Source: JAWXBK01 sp034439975
Lineage (GTDB): Bacteria > Pseudomonadota > Alphaproteobacteria > Dongiales > Dongiaceae
Assembly (NCBI GenBank): GCA_034439975.1
Contig: JAWXBK010000079.1
Coordinates: forward strand, 1 to 19,410
Direction: 5' to 3'
DNA: 19,410 nucleotides
Shown in pieces: positions 1 through 9,687 of this stretch. Under the pieces are notes generated by a model. It did no database searches. It saw nothing but the letters and a program-made list of their open reading frames with translations, and was not told where the DNA came from. The position numbers and the translations under genes were made by a program. Position 1 is the stretch's first letter. Each line of letters opens with the position of its first letter.

Positions 1-30
1 AAAGGGCGCTCCCGCGGGAGCGCCCTTTTT
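1..30. terminator. Symmetric rho-independent terminator
   Basis: A GC-rich perfect palindrome occupies 4-25. It folds as a 9-base-pair stem (GGGCGCTCC / GGAGCGCCC) around CGCG. Five Ts follow on the plus strand and three Ts on the minus strand. It can therefore end a plus-strand gene lying left of the window, and also the leftward uvrB-cupin-MAPEG group whose last stop codon is at 91. The longer T run favours use on the plus strand. Positions 31-90 show nothing else. Confidence 0.8.
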
Positions 31-90
31 CGTGTTCGCTCTGCTTGATCGACGTTCGCGCGCCCAGCGCTTCGCGGGTGTCGCACTTCT

Positions 91-486
91 CTAAAGGGCG
101 AGAACGATCAGGCCCCAGGCGACGCCGAGCGTGAGGAGGATTGTCACGGCAATACTGACGATCATGCCCGGCGCACGCGTCTTGGGGTCGCGCGAATACG
201 AAACGGCATAATGTATGCGACCCGCCACCCAGAGCAGGCCGAGCCCGCCCGCCCATTCGCCATCGATCAGAACAGCAAACAGCCAGAGCATCGGCAGGAA
301 TGCGACGAGCTGCTCGACCGTGTTCATCTGGACCCGGTACGCCCGTTCGAACGCCGGATGACCGGTCACGGCCGGCGCGACGATCCCGTGCTCGCGCCGC
401 ATCTGGCCAACGCGAAACCAGATACAAAGATAAAGGACGATCGCGAGCAAAGTGGCGAGTCCGGGATAGAAAATCGGAACGGTCAT
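91..486 (-). CDS. MAPEG family membrane protein
   Basis: The product is a 131-residue integral membrane protein with about four hydrophobic segments (roughly residues 5-25, 58-75, 80-95 and 108-130). The charged loop after the first helix leads into a segment containing MNTVEQL (54-60), and a later stretch reads GRIHYAVSYSRDPKTRAPG (89-107). Both are typical of the MAPEG family (membrane-associated proteins in eicosanoid and glutathione metabolism). Bacterial members are often annotated as glutathione-transferase-like, but the substrate here cannot be told. The ATG at 486 was chosen because the longer frame upstream runs into the cupin gene and loses membrane-protein character. The gap to the cupin gene is only 5 bases, so the two are very likely co-transcribed and end at the terminator at 1-30. 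Confidence 0.85.
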   Translation of the reverse strand: MTVPIFYPGLATLLAIVLYLCIWFRVGQMRREHGIVAPAVTGHPAFERAYRVQMNTVEQLVAFLPMLWLFAVLIDGEWAGGLGLLWVAGRIHYAVSYSRDPKTRAPGMIVSIAVTILLTLGVAWGLIVLAL

Positions 487-491
487 TGGCG

Positions 492-986
492 TTACTCCGT
501 CGGGTAAGGGTTGCCGTCTTTGTGCCGGAACACGTAGCGGCCGGATTCCTTCTCCGCTTTCATATCGATGTCGGGATAGTGGGCGCCATCGGCCGGATTG
601 CGATCGCCGATTTCGAGATAGATCGCCATGCGACCGCTGCGATTGACCAGATGATGTCCGTCTGGCCGGCCGCCGGGAAAGCCGGCGCACATGCCCGCCG
701 TCAGCATCTGCTCGCCGGCATCGGTGATCAGTGTCACTTCGCCCTCGAGCAGATAGACGAACTCGTCTTCATGGCTGTGCCAATGCCGCTGCGAGGACCA
801 GGCGCCGGGCGGCAGATGCACCAGATTGACGCCGTAGCGCGTGAGCCCGAGCGCCGCTGCCAGCGCGCGCTTTTCGCGCGTGCCGACTACCTCGCGGAAC
901 GCGGCCGGATAGGACGAGCCGGTGCGCGGTGTCACGCTCATCGGATCGAGCGGTTGTGGCTGGCGATCCTCGGGTCGGTCGGTCAT
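492..986 (-). CDS. Cupin domain protein
   Basis: The product is 164 residues with a single cupin barrel. Motif 1 is clear: His68 and His70 followed by Glu75 and a glycine in HWHSHEDEFVYLLEG, the usual metal-binding set. The second motif lies around PDGHHLVN (108-115). The N-terminal 20 residues are proline-rich and probably flexible. No DNA-binding domain is present, so this is not a cupin-type regulator. The substrate is unknown; small stand-alone cupins of this kind are mostly uncharacterised metal-binding proteins. The ATG at 986 is preceded by GAGG at a good distance and sits 22 bases after the uvrB stop. An in-frame ATG at 941 is a possible alternative start. It belongs to the uvrB - cupin - MAPEG group. 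Confidence 0.8.
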   Translation of the reverse strand: MTDRPEDRQPQPLDPMSVTPRTGSSYPAAFREVVGTREKRALAAALGLTRYGVNLVHLPPGAWSSQRHWHSHEDEFVYLLEGEVTLITDAGEQMLTAGMCAGFPGGRPDGHHLVNRSGRMAIYLEIGDRNPADGAHYPDIDMKAEKESGRYVFRHKDGNPYPTE

Positions 987-1008
987 GCTGCGTCGCCTCG
1001 TTCTGCAA

Positions 1009-3210
<2,202 letters not shown>

Positions 3211-3263
3211 GGCTCCAGATATAGCCATCGGGCGCGGGTTTGAGTAGGGATCGCCGGCACGGT

Positions 3264-3291
3264 TTGGAGCGGCCGCCGCTCTTGTTATGCT
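3264..3291 (+). promoter_or_regulatory. Possible promoter of OmpA-family gene
   Basis: TTGGAG (3264-3269) and TATGCT (3286-3291) are separated by 16 bases. Transcription would start near 3298, only about 14 bases before the ATG at 3312, and no ribosome binding site lies in that gap. Either the leader is very short, or translation starts at a TTG further in (3357 or 3366). This is a weak call from spacing and hexamer match only. Confidence 0.3.
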
Positions 3292-3311
3292 TGGTCCGCG
3301 CGCGAGCGCGC

Positions 3312-4499
3312 ATGGGCGACAACATCGCGACGACAACACCCGGGAGCTTAGGGCCTTTGCCGACATTGCCGACATGCCGCAAGCGGGCCCTCGGGGCCGC
3401 GCTGACCGGTTTCCTGTTGCTGGTCTCAGCGCTGGCGGCGGCCGTCCTCGCACCGGCCGCGGGGGCACTTGAAGGCGATCCCGTCGGGGCGGCGGATCAT
3501 CCGATGATCCCGCGCTATGACGGCGCGTCGATCATCGGCTACGACCATCGCGCCTTCGAGGAGTTCCGGCTTGCCTTGAGCGCGCCGGTTCGCGACGGCG
3601 CCGGCAGCGTGCGCCTCACGGATTTTCAGGATCTCGAAGGGCGCCATACCCGGATCATCTATGCCGCACCCGCGGATCGTTCGAGCCTCGAGGTCTTTAG
3701 CAACTACGAGCGCGCTTTGGGCGAAGCGGGCTTCGATATTCTGTTCTTCTGCGCCGCCGCGGCCTGCGGCGAACGGGGGGTGTTTGCGACTGAATTGCTC
3801 TATGCCCCCGACCGGCGCCTGCGCACGCTGGGTCCGGTCACCGAGTTCGCATTCAGTTTTCCGCTTCAGCCGTATTATCTGGCGGCGCGCCTCTCGCGTC
3901 CCGACGGCGATATTCATGTCTCGCTCTATGTCGCGCGGGAAAATTTCGATGCCTTTGCCGAAACCCATAATCGCGCGCTGATCCTGCTCGACGTGATTGA
4001 GCCGGGCGCGCTCGAGGATCGGATCGACTCGATCGGCAATACCTATGCGATTGCCGCCGCCGACGCGGCCGCGATCGATTTCGATTCGGCAATCGACGAT
4101 TGGTCTGCGGTCGCCAGCGCGACCGATTCCGACGATATCGAACAGGGGCTGGAGGAGCGCGGACGGGTTGCGATCTATGCGATCACCTTCGATTCGGGAA
4201 ACGCCCGGTTGACCGAAGAATCCTATGACGCGCTTGGCGAAATCGCCGAAGTTTTGAACCGCAATCCGAATCTGTCGCTGTTCGTGGTCGGTCACACCGA
4301 CAATGAGGGCACCCAGGAGTTCAACCTTTCGCTGTCGCGCGAGCGCGCGAAGGCGGTCGTCGCGGCGCTGATCGAGCGCGAGGCGATCGAACAAAACCGT
4401 CTCGCGGCGGCCGGGGTCGGGATGCTGGCGCCGGTCGCCTCCAACGAGACCGAGGCCGGCCGCGCGCGCAACCGCCGCGTCGAACTGGTCGTACAGTAG
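3312..4499 (+). CDS. OmpA family protein with DUF4892-like N-terminal domain
   Basis: This is probably a peptidoglycan-anchored envelope protein. From the ATG at 3312 it has 395 residues. RKRALGAALTGFLLLVSALA followed by an alanine-rich stretch to AGA (about residue 52) is a signal peptide. With this start the n-region is unusually long (about 22 residues); TTG starts at 3357 or 3366 would give a normal one. Residues 60-230 resemble DUF4892: RYDGASIIGYD, then a TRIIYAAPADRSSLEVF stretch, and two cysteines (Cys147, Cys152) that may form a disulfide. Residues 285-395 are an OmpA-like domain with the HTDNEG...NLSLSRERA signature, which binds diaminopimelate of peptidoglycan. No beta-barrel is evident. 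It converges on the small membrane protein gene, 8 bases away. Confidence 0.85.
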   Translation: MGDNIATTTPGSLGPLPTLPTCRKRALGAALTGFLLLVSALAAAVLAPAAGALEGDPVGAADHPMIPRYDGASIIGYDHRAFEEFRLALSAPVRDGAGSVRLTDFQDLEGRHTRIIYAAPADRSSLEVFSNYERALGEAGFDILFFCAAAACGERGVFATELLYAPDRRLRTLGPVTEFAFSFPLQPYYLAARLSRPDGDIHVSLYVARENFDAFAETHNRALILLDVIEPGALEDRIDSIGNTYAIAAADAAAIDFDSAIDDWSAVASATDSDDIEQGLEERGRVAIYAITFDSGNARLTEESYDALGEIAEVLNRNPNLSLFVVGHTDNEGTQEFNLSLSRERAKAVVAALIEREAIEQNRLAAAGVGMLAPVASNETEAGRARNRRVELVVQ

Positions 4500-4507
4500 C
4501 GCCGCGG

Positions 4508-4645
4508 TCAGCCGGCGGCGGCCGCGTCCACCAGCATCAGGAGCAGAAGGATGGTCGAGGCGATGGCGGCCATGAACAAAAACCGGTAGCGCGGATCGAA
4601 CAGGAACGGGCGCTGCGAGCGGGTGACGTAACCGGTGCGAATCAT
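4508..4645 (-). CDS. Small single-span membrane protein (45 aa)
   Basis: This is a short frame between the OmpA-family gene and the aminotransferase. It reads ATG, 45 codons, TGA. Residues 1-21 are basic and aromatic (RSQRPFLFDPRYRF at 9-22) and residues 22-40 form one transmembrane helix (FLFMAAIASTILLLLMLV), so the N-terminus is probably cytoplasmic. Forty of the 45 codons end in G or C, matching the neighbouring genes and arguing for real coding. A ribosome binding site is weak: GGGGA lies about 9-13 bases upstream, and an in-frame TTG at 4660 is an alternative start. I do not recognise the family and can assign no function. It would be missed by annotation with a length cut-off of 50-60 residues. 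Confidence 0.6.
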   Translation of the reverse strand: MIRTGYVTRSQRPFLFDPRYRFLFMAAIASTILLLLMLVDAAAAG

Positions 4646-4770
4646 GATGGCATTCCCCAATGGTCGATATCGATGGGCCGACCCTTCGAGACTGGGCGCG
4701 ATAACCGGCGCCAGGGGGTCGGGATTGGGGCAATTTCGGGGTTTTCGCTTCCCGTAACGGGCGCGAAGGC

Positions 4771-4799
4771 TTGCTTGGCGCAGATTGGCGCCCTATCGT
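4771..4799 (+). promoter_or_regulatory. Probable promoter of aminotransferase gene
   Basis: TTGCTT (4771-4776) and TATCGT (4794-4799) are separated by exactly 17 bases, a sigma-70-like layout. Start of transcription would fall near 4806, giving a leader of about 32 bases before the ATG at 4838. This is the best such pair in the 192 bases between the small membrane gene and the aminotransferase gene. Confidence 0.45.
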
Positions 4800-4837
4800 C
4801 CGCGCCCATTCGAACACCCTTTTTTGGACCTCCGATC

Positions 4838-6040
4838 ATGAGTTTCCTTGCCGAGCGGCTGGGCCGCATCAAGCCGTCTGCCACCATGGCGGTGACCCAG
4901 AAAGCGCGCGAGCTGCAGGCGGCCGGCCGTAAGGTGATCGGTCTCGGTGCCGGCGAACCGGATTTCGATACGCCCGACAACATCAAGGCGGCAGCGATCG
5001 CGGCGATTCGCGCCGGTGAAACGAAATACACCAATGTCGATGGCACGCCGGCGCTGAAGCAGGCGATCGTCGAGAAGTTCAATCGCGAGAACGGGCTCGA
5101 TTACGAGACCAGCCAGGTGTCGGTCGCATCGGGCGGCAAGCAGATCATCTACAACGCGATGGTTGCAACCGTCGACGAGGGCGACGAGGTGATCGTGCCG
5201 GCGCCCTACTGGGTTTCCTATCCGGATATCGCGCTGCTATGCGGCGGCGAGCCGGTCTTCGTGCGCTGCCCGGAGAATAACGGCTTCAAGATGCGGCCGG
5301 AGGATCTCGAGGCCGCGATCACGCCCAAGACCAAATGGCTGATTCTCAACAGCCCGAGCAACCCGACCGGCGCCGCCTACACGCGCAGCGAGCTGAAGGC
5401 GCTGACCGACGTGCTGATGCGGCACAAGCAGGTCTGGGTGCTGACCGACGATATGTACGAGCATCTGGTCTATGACGGATTCGAGTTCGCGACGCCGGCC
5501 CAGGTCGAGCCGGGGCTCAAGGACCGCACGCTCACGATGAACGGCGTCTCGAAGGCCTATTGCATGACCGGCTGGCGTATCGGCTACGCGGCGGGTCCGC
5601 ATGAGCTGATCAAGGCGATGGCGAAGGTGCAGTCGCAGAGCACGTCCAATCCCTGCTCGATCAGCCAGGCTGCCTCGGTCGAGGCGTTGCGTGGTCCGCA
5701 GGAATTCATCGCGGCGCACAACGCGGTGTATCGCGAGCGTCGCGACATGGTGGTCGAGATGCTGAACAAGGCGCCCGGGCTGACCTGTCACAAGCCCGAG
5801 GGCGCGTTCTATGTCTATCCGTCCTGCGCCGGCGCGATCGGGCGCAAGACGCCGCAGGGGAAGGTGATCGAGACCGACGAGGATTTCGTGACCTATCTGC
5901 TCGGGCAGGCCGAAGTGGCGGCGGTGCAGGGCGCGGCGTTCGGCCTGTCGCCCCATTTCCGCATCTCCTACGCGACGTCGACGGAGTTGCTGCGCGAGGC
6001 CTGCACGCGTATCCAGAAAGCCTGGGCCGCGCTGCGCTAA
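4838..6040 (+). CDS. aatA: Aspartate aminotransferase (class I, PLP-dependent)
   Basis: The enzyme transfers the amino group between aspartate and 2-oxoglutarate in the cytoplasm, linking the TCA cycle to amino-acid synthesis. At 400 residues it has the standard length for the class Ib (AatA/AspB) type, and its sequence strongly resembles rhizobial AatA as I recall it. The PLP-binding lysine is Lys239 in NGVSKAYCMTGWRIGY. The cofactor-contacting NSPSNPTG motif is at 171-178, DDMYEH lies near 204-209, and FRISYATS near the C-terminus holds the carboxylate-binding arginine. Some members also act on prephenate, which the sequence alone cannot exclude. ATG at 4838 was chosen because homologues start MxFLA and the upstream extension of the frame is not protein-like. 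The gene ends 9 bases from the convergent exoD-like gene. Confidence 0.95.
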   Translation: MSFLAERLGRIKPSATMAVTQKARELQAAGRKVIGLGAGEPDFDTPDNIKAAAIAAIRAGETKYTNVDGTPALKQAIVEKFNRENGLDYETSQVSVASGGKQIIYNAMVATVDEGDEVIVPAPYWVSYPDIALLCGGEPVFVRCPENNGFKMRPEDLEAAITPKTKWLILNSPSNPTGAAYTRSELKALTDVLMRHKQVWVLTDDMYEHLVYDGFEFATPAQVEPGLKDRTLTMNGVSKAYCMTGWRIGYAAGPHELIKAMAKVQSQSTSNPCSISQAASVEALRGPQEFIAAHNAVYRERRDMVVEMLNKAPGLTCHKPEGAFYVYPSCAGAIGRKTPQGKVIETDEDFVTYLLGQAEVAAVQGAAFGLSPHFRISYATSTELLREACTRIQKAWAALR

Positions 6041-6049
6041 AGCCCGGCT

Positions 6050-6766
6050 TTAGAGCCCCGCGATCAGCGCGACCAGGCCTGCCATCGCGGTCCATCCGAC
6101 GGCCGCGATGAAGATACCGGTGGCGATCGCGAGAATGCTGCCGATCAGTACCACCACCCCGTCTCGCTGAATGAGCCCAAGCGACAACAGGGCAATCGCG
6201 AGACCGAGCGGGATGTTGGTCAGCGGTAGCGGCAGCGCCAGCAGGAATGCCAGTACCAGCACAGCGAGGCCGATCAGGCATTCGCCGACGGATTCCGTGA
6301 GGATCGTCAGCCGCGGTTTCAGCAGACGCTCGATGCGGACGACATAGGGCAAAGCGCGCTCGATGATGCGCTGAAAATCTTCGCAGGTCATCGAGCGGCG
6401 GCGCAGGAATCCCGGCAGCCAGACATGGCGGCGGCGCAGGATAAGCTGGACCGCGACGAAAGCGATCGGCAGGCCGAAGATGACACCGACGCCCGGCGGC
6501 GTGATCGGAATCATCGACGGCAGTGATAACACCAGCATCAGCATACCGTGGCTGCGGCTTTCGAGTGCCCCGAGGATATCGTCGAGGCTGACCCGTTCGT
6601 CCGTGCATTCCTTGGCCAGACGCTCGAGCACGTCGGTTACCTTGCCGGGCTTTACGCGCGGAGAACCTTTCGGCCGAGCGCGGGCACGCGTCTTGGCGCT
6701 GCCGGTCGTCAGGCTGCTGGTTTTGGACACGGGGGGAGGGCCGTCTCGGATTTCGGGCGGGAGCAT
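6050..6766 (-). CDS. ExoD family membrane protein
   Basis: This matches the exopolysaccharide synthesis ExoD family, named from Sinorhizobium, where exoD mutants are affected in exopolysaccharide production and alkali tolerance. The molecular role is not known. From ATG 6766 the product has 238 residues. A basic N-terminal stretch (about 30 residues) precedes a soluble segment with RVSLDDILGALESRSHGMLM. The core signature follows: LSLPSMIPITPPGVGVIFGLP, then a FVAVQLILRR stretch. Two to three strongly hydrophobic helices fill the C-terminal third. None of the candidate starts (6766, 6787, or TTG 6805) has a convincing ribosome binding site, so the N-terminus is uncertain. It is divergent from the EF-G-like gene and convergent with the aminotransferase. 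Its stop codon and that of the aminotransferase gene share a small palindrome (6037-6053). Confidence 0.85.
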   Translation of the reverse strand: MLPPEIRDGPPPVSKTSSLTTGSAKTRARARPKGSPRVKPGKVTDVLERLAKECTDERVSLDDILGALESRSHGMLMLVLSLPSMIPITPPGVGVIFGLPIAFVAVQLILRRRHVWLPGFLRRRSMTCEDFQRIIERALPYVVRIERLLKPRLTILTESVGECLIGLAVLVLAFLLALPLPLTNIPLGLAIALLSLGLIQRDGVVVLIGSILAIATGIFIAAVGWTAMAGLVALIAGL

Positions 6767-6931
6767 GCGGTCATTGTATCGCAGCATCGCTGCCGAACCC
6801 GGCAAAATGATGGCAGCCGGTTTTTCCTTGCATCCCCCCGCTGCGCCCTGAAATCATGGTCCGACCAGACAAGAGAGCGGCCGTCGCCTCTCGTGCGGCG
6901 GCCCGTTGCGGACGCGCATAGGGAGAGCAAG

Positions 6932-8977
6932 ATGGGCGAAAGACCGGCGGCTGCGCCGCGTTGCGCAGCCATTGTGGGTCCTTATCTCAGCGGTAAGACC
7001 AGTCTCCTCGAAAGCATTCTGTTCGCCGCCGGCGCCATTCCGCGCAAGGGCAATGCGAAAGAACACAACATGGTCGGCGATACGACGCCCGAGGCGCGGG
7101 CGCGCAGCATGTCGGTCGAGGTCAACATTGCCGGCTGCGACTATCTCGGCGAGCGCTGGACGTTTCTCGACTGTCCCGGCTCCGTCGAGCTGGCCCAGGA
7201 GACGCAGCATGCGTTGATGGTCGCCGATGCGGCGGTGGTCGTCTGCGAACCAGAGCCGGACAAGGCGCTGACCCTGGCGCCGCTGCTCAAGTTCCTTGAC
7301 GACAATGCGATTCCGCATTTTCTGTTCATCAACAAAATGGACGACGCGGAGTATCGCGTACGCGAACTGTTGGCAGCCTTGCAGCATGTTTCGCAGCGAC
7401 CGCTGGTGCTGCGACAGGTACCGATCCGCGGCAGCGGCGATGGCGGTGTCACCGGCTATGTCGATCTGGTGAGCGAGCGCGCCTACCAGTACAAGCCCGG
7501 CCAGCCGTCCGACCTGATTCAGATGCCCGAGGACGCCAAGCAGCGCGAAGCCGAAGCGCGCCGCGAGATGCTGGAAGCGCTCGCCGATTTCGACGACGCG
7601 TTGCTCGAGCAGTTACTCGAGGACGCGGTGCCCTCGACCGACGCGATCTATGCGCAGCTCACCAAGGACCTCAGCGACGATCTGATCGTGCCGGTGTTGC
7701 TCGGCGCGGGCGAGAAAGATCACGGCGTGCGGCGGTTGCTGAAGGCGCTGCGCCATGAAGTGCCGGGGCCCGAGGCTGCAGCCGCGCGGATCGGGCTCAA
7801 GGCGGATGCCAAGGATCCGTCGGCTCTGGTCTTCAAAACCTATCACCTGCCGCATACCGGCAAGTTGTCGGCGGCGCGATTGTGGACCGGCGAGCTCAAG
7901 GACGGCCTGACTTTGTCGGGCCATCGGCTCGGCAGTATCAACCGGATGATGGGGCTCGAACCGCACAAAACGGGGAATGCGAAAGCGGGCGAGGTGATCG
8001 CCTTCGGGCGCATGGACGATATCCATACCGGCCAGCTGCTCTCGGTGTCGGGTAAGGCAACGATGGCGGCGAAATGGCCGGCGCCGATGCCGCCGCTGTT
8101 TTCGTTCGCAATCGAGCCCGAGAACCGTCAGGACGAAGTCAAGCTGACCGGCGCGATCACGCGGCTGCGCGAAGAGGATCCCTCGCTCTCGCTCGAGCAG
8201 AATCAGGATATGCACCAGATGGTGCTGTGGGGGCAGGGCGAGATCCATCTCCAGATCGCGCTCGAGCGGCTCAAGAGCAAATATAATGTGCCGGTTAAGG
8301 CACATCGTCCGCAGGTCGGCTATCGCGAAACCATCCGGAAGGGCCTCGTCCAGCATTCGCGTTTCAAGCGTCAGACGGGCGGGCACGGACAATTCGGCGA
8401 CGTTCACATCGAGGTCAAGCCGCAGCCGCGCGGCGTCGGTTTCCAGTTTCAGGACGCAATCGTCGGCGGCGCCATTCCGCGCAACTTCATTCCGGCGGTC
8501 GAAGACGGTGTCGGCGACTATCTCAAGCGCGGCCCGCTTGGCTTTCCCGTCGTCGACGTGCATGTCCGTCTGTTCGACGGCCAGTTCCACGCGGTCGACA
8601 GTTCGGAGATGGCGTTCAAGACCGCCGGACGCATGGCGATGAGCGAGGCCATGCCGAAATGCGATCCGGTGCTGCTCGAACCGATCTGCCAGGTCAGTAT
8701 TTCTGTACCGAACGAGTTTACGGCCAAGGCGAACAGCCTCGTCTCGGGGCGGCGCGGCCAGATTCTAGGCTTCGATGCCAAGGATGGCTGGACCGGGTGG
8801 GATGAGGTGCGGGCGTTCATGCCGCAATCGGAACTGCACGATCTGATCATCGATCTGCGGTCGCTCACCATGGGCGTCGGCAGCTTCCGCTGGCAGTTCG
8901 ATCACCTGCAGGAATTGACCGGGCGTGTTGCCGACAAGATCGTGCAGGAGCGCCAGGCCGCCACCCAGCACGCGTGA
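6932..8977 (+). CDS. Elongation factor G-like translational GTPase (variant type)
   Basis: The product has 681 residues in EF-G domain order: GTPase, beta-barrel domain II, the LEQNQDMHQMVLWGQGEIHLQ segment of domain III, domain IV with TGGHGQFGDVHIEVKP, and an EF-G C-terminal domain with EPICQVSISVPNEF. It differs from canonical EF-G in the GTPase motifs. The P-loop is GPYLSGKT (16-23). The G2 region reads SMSVE (59-63) instead of RGITI. G3 is DCPGS (80-84) where EF-G has DTPGH, so the catalytic histidine position is serine. G4 NKMD (134-137) is intact. I recall similar EF-G-like proteins in alphaproteobacteria, so this is probably a known paralog type, not the housekeeping FusA. ATG 6932 has GGGAG seven bases upstream. 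It stands alone, divergent from exoD, and no str operon genes (rpsL, rpsG, tuf) are near. Confidence 0.85.
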   Translation: MGERPAAAPRCAAIVGPYLSGKTSLLESILFAAGAIPRKGNAKEHNMVGDTTPEARARSMSVEVNIAGCDYLGERWTFLDCPGSVELAQETQHALMVADAAVVVCEPEPDKALTLAPLLKFLDDNAIPHFLFINKMDDAEYRVRELLAALQHVSQRPLVLRQVPIRGSGDGGVTGYVDLVSERAYQYKPGQPSDLIQMPEDAKQREAEARREMLEALADFDDALLEQLLEDAVPSTDAIYAQLTKDLSDDLIVPVLLGAGEKDHGVRRLLKALRHEVPGPEAAAARIGLKADAKDPSALVFKTYHLPHTGKLSAARLWTGELKDGLTLSGHRLGSINRMMGLEPHKTGNAKAGEVIAFGRMDDIHTGQLLSVSGKATMAAKWPAPMPPLFSFAIEPENRQDEVKLTGAITRLREEDPSLSLEQNQDMHQMVLWGQGEIHLQIALERLKSKYNVPVKAHRPQVGYRETIRKGLVQHSRFKRQTGGHGQFGDVHIEVKPQPRGVGFQFQDAIVGGAIPRNFIPAVEDGVGDYLKRGPLGFPVVDVHVRLFDGQFHAVDSSEMAFKTAGRMAMSEAMPKCDPVLLEPICQVSISVPNEFTAKANSLVSGRRGQILGFDAKDGWTGWDEVRAFMPQSELHDLIIDLRSLTMGVGSFRWQFDHLQELTGRVADKIVQERQAATQHA

Positions 8978-9048
8978 TGCCGGCGCGCGAGTTTCCCGAG
9001 GGTGCCGCGCCCGGACGCCCGCGACAGTTTGTAACGAGTCCAGCCTGC

Positions 9049-9076
9049 TTGAATCACGGCCGCGCCGTGCTAAATT
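9049..9076 (+). promoter_or_regulatory. Probable dps promoter with palindrome in the spacer
   Basis: TTGAAT (9049-9054) and TAAATT (9071-9076) are separated by 16 bases. The spacer is almost wholly a perfect inverted repeat, CACGGC-CGC-GCCGTG (9055-9069). Transcription would start near 9083, about 23 bases before the dps ATG. A repressor bound to this palindrome would block the promoter, but no regulator can be named. Confidence 0.5.
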
Positions 9077-9105
9077 CAGATGAACCGGCACAGGGAGTAT
9101 TCATC

Positions 9106-9573
9106 ATGGCTATCGACATCGGCATCAATGCGAAGGATCGCAAAGCCATTGCGGACGGGCTCTCGCATCTTCTGGCGGACACCTACACGCTCTATCTCAA
9201 GACGCATAATTTCCACTGGAACGTGACCGGGCCGATGTTCAATACGCTGCATCTGATGTTCGAGCAGCAATACAACGAACTCGCGCTGGCGGTGGACACG
9301 ATCGCCGAACGGATTCGCGCACTCGGTCACCCGGCGCCCGGCTCGTACAAGGATTTCAGCAAGCTGTCGTCGATCAAGGAAGCGACCGGCGTGCCTGAAG
9401 CCAAGGCCATGATCAAGCATCTGGTCGAGGGCCAGGAAGCGGTCGCACGGACCGCCCGCAAGGTGTTCCCGGTCGCCGAAAAGGCCGCGGACGAGCCGAC
9501 CTGCGATCTGCTCACCCAGCGCATGCAGATCCACGAAAAGACCGCCTGGATGTTGCGCAGCATGCTGCAATAG
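9106..9573 (+). CDS. dps: Dps family ferritin (DNA-protecting iron-storage protein)
   Basis: Dps proteins form 12-subunit shells that oxidise Fe(II), usually with hydrogen peroxide, and store the iron, protecting DNA from hydroxyl radicals. The product has 155 residues. The inter-subunit ferroxidase ligands line up with E. coli Dps spacing: His37 and His49 on one subunit face, with Glu53, Asp64 and Glu68. The glutamate at 53 is a conservative exchange for the usual aspartate. The signature region HNFHWNVTGPMFNTLHLMFE (34-53) is typical. There is no long lysine-rich N-terminal tail, so direct DNA binding of the E. coli kind is not evident. AGGGAG nine bases before ATG 9106 fixes the start. It has its own likely promoter (9049-9076) and is followed 114 bases later by msrP on the same strand. 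Confidence 0.93.
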   Translation: MAIDIGINAKDRKAIADGLSHLLADTYTLYLKTHNFHWNVTGPMFNTLHLMFEQQYNELALAVDTIAERIRALGHPAPGSYKDFSKLSSIKEATGVPEAKAMIKHLVEGQEAVARTARKVFPVAEKAADEPTCDLLTQRMQIHEKTAWMLRSMLQ

Positions 9574-9626
9574 CGTGGTTTTCTGCCCTTCACCCGCTAT
9601 TGATCGGGGCGTGCGCACGAGTTGAT

Positions 9627-9655
9627 TTGCGTTGCCGCCTTCTCGTCCCTAATTG
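9627..9655 (+). promoter_or_regulatory. Possible msrP promoter
   Basis: TTGCGT (9627-9632) and TAATTG (9650-9655) are 17 bases apart, within the 114-base gap between dps and msrP. The -10 hexamer is a poor match. Read-through from dps is an equally good explanation, since I see no terminator in the gap. Confidence 0.25.
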
Positions 9656-9687
9656 GGATGGAACGGGCAACGGTTTCGGAGAGGGCG

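Noticed and set aside
3211..3311. SOS (LexA) box upstream of uvrB
   Set aside because: Looked for GAAC-N7-GAAC and GTTC-N7-GTTC on both strands and found neither.
4664..4673. Palindrome TCGATATCGA upstream of the small membrane gene
   Set aside because: Ten bases without neighbouring promoter elements or a repeat elsewhere; too short to support a site.
3426..4817. A minus-strand frame of about 460 codons across the OmpA-family gene
   Set aside because: Composition is shadow-like, and the plus strand has a signal peptide and a clear OmpA domain. The 45-residue minus-strand gene at 4508-4645 is in a different frame.
6806..6931. Promoter for the EF-G-like gene
   Set aside because: TTGCAT near 6828 has only a poor -10 (AAATCA) at the right distance. 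No pair was good enough to list.
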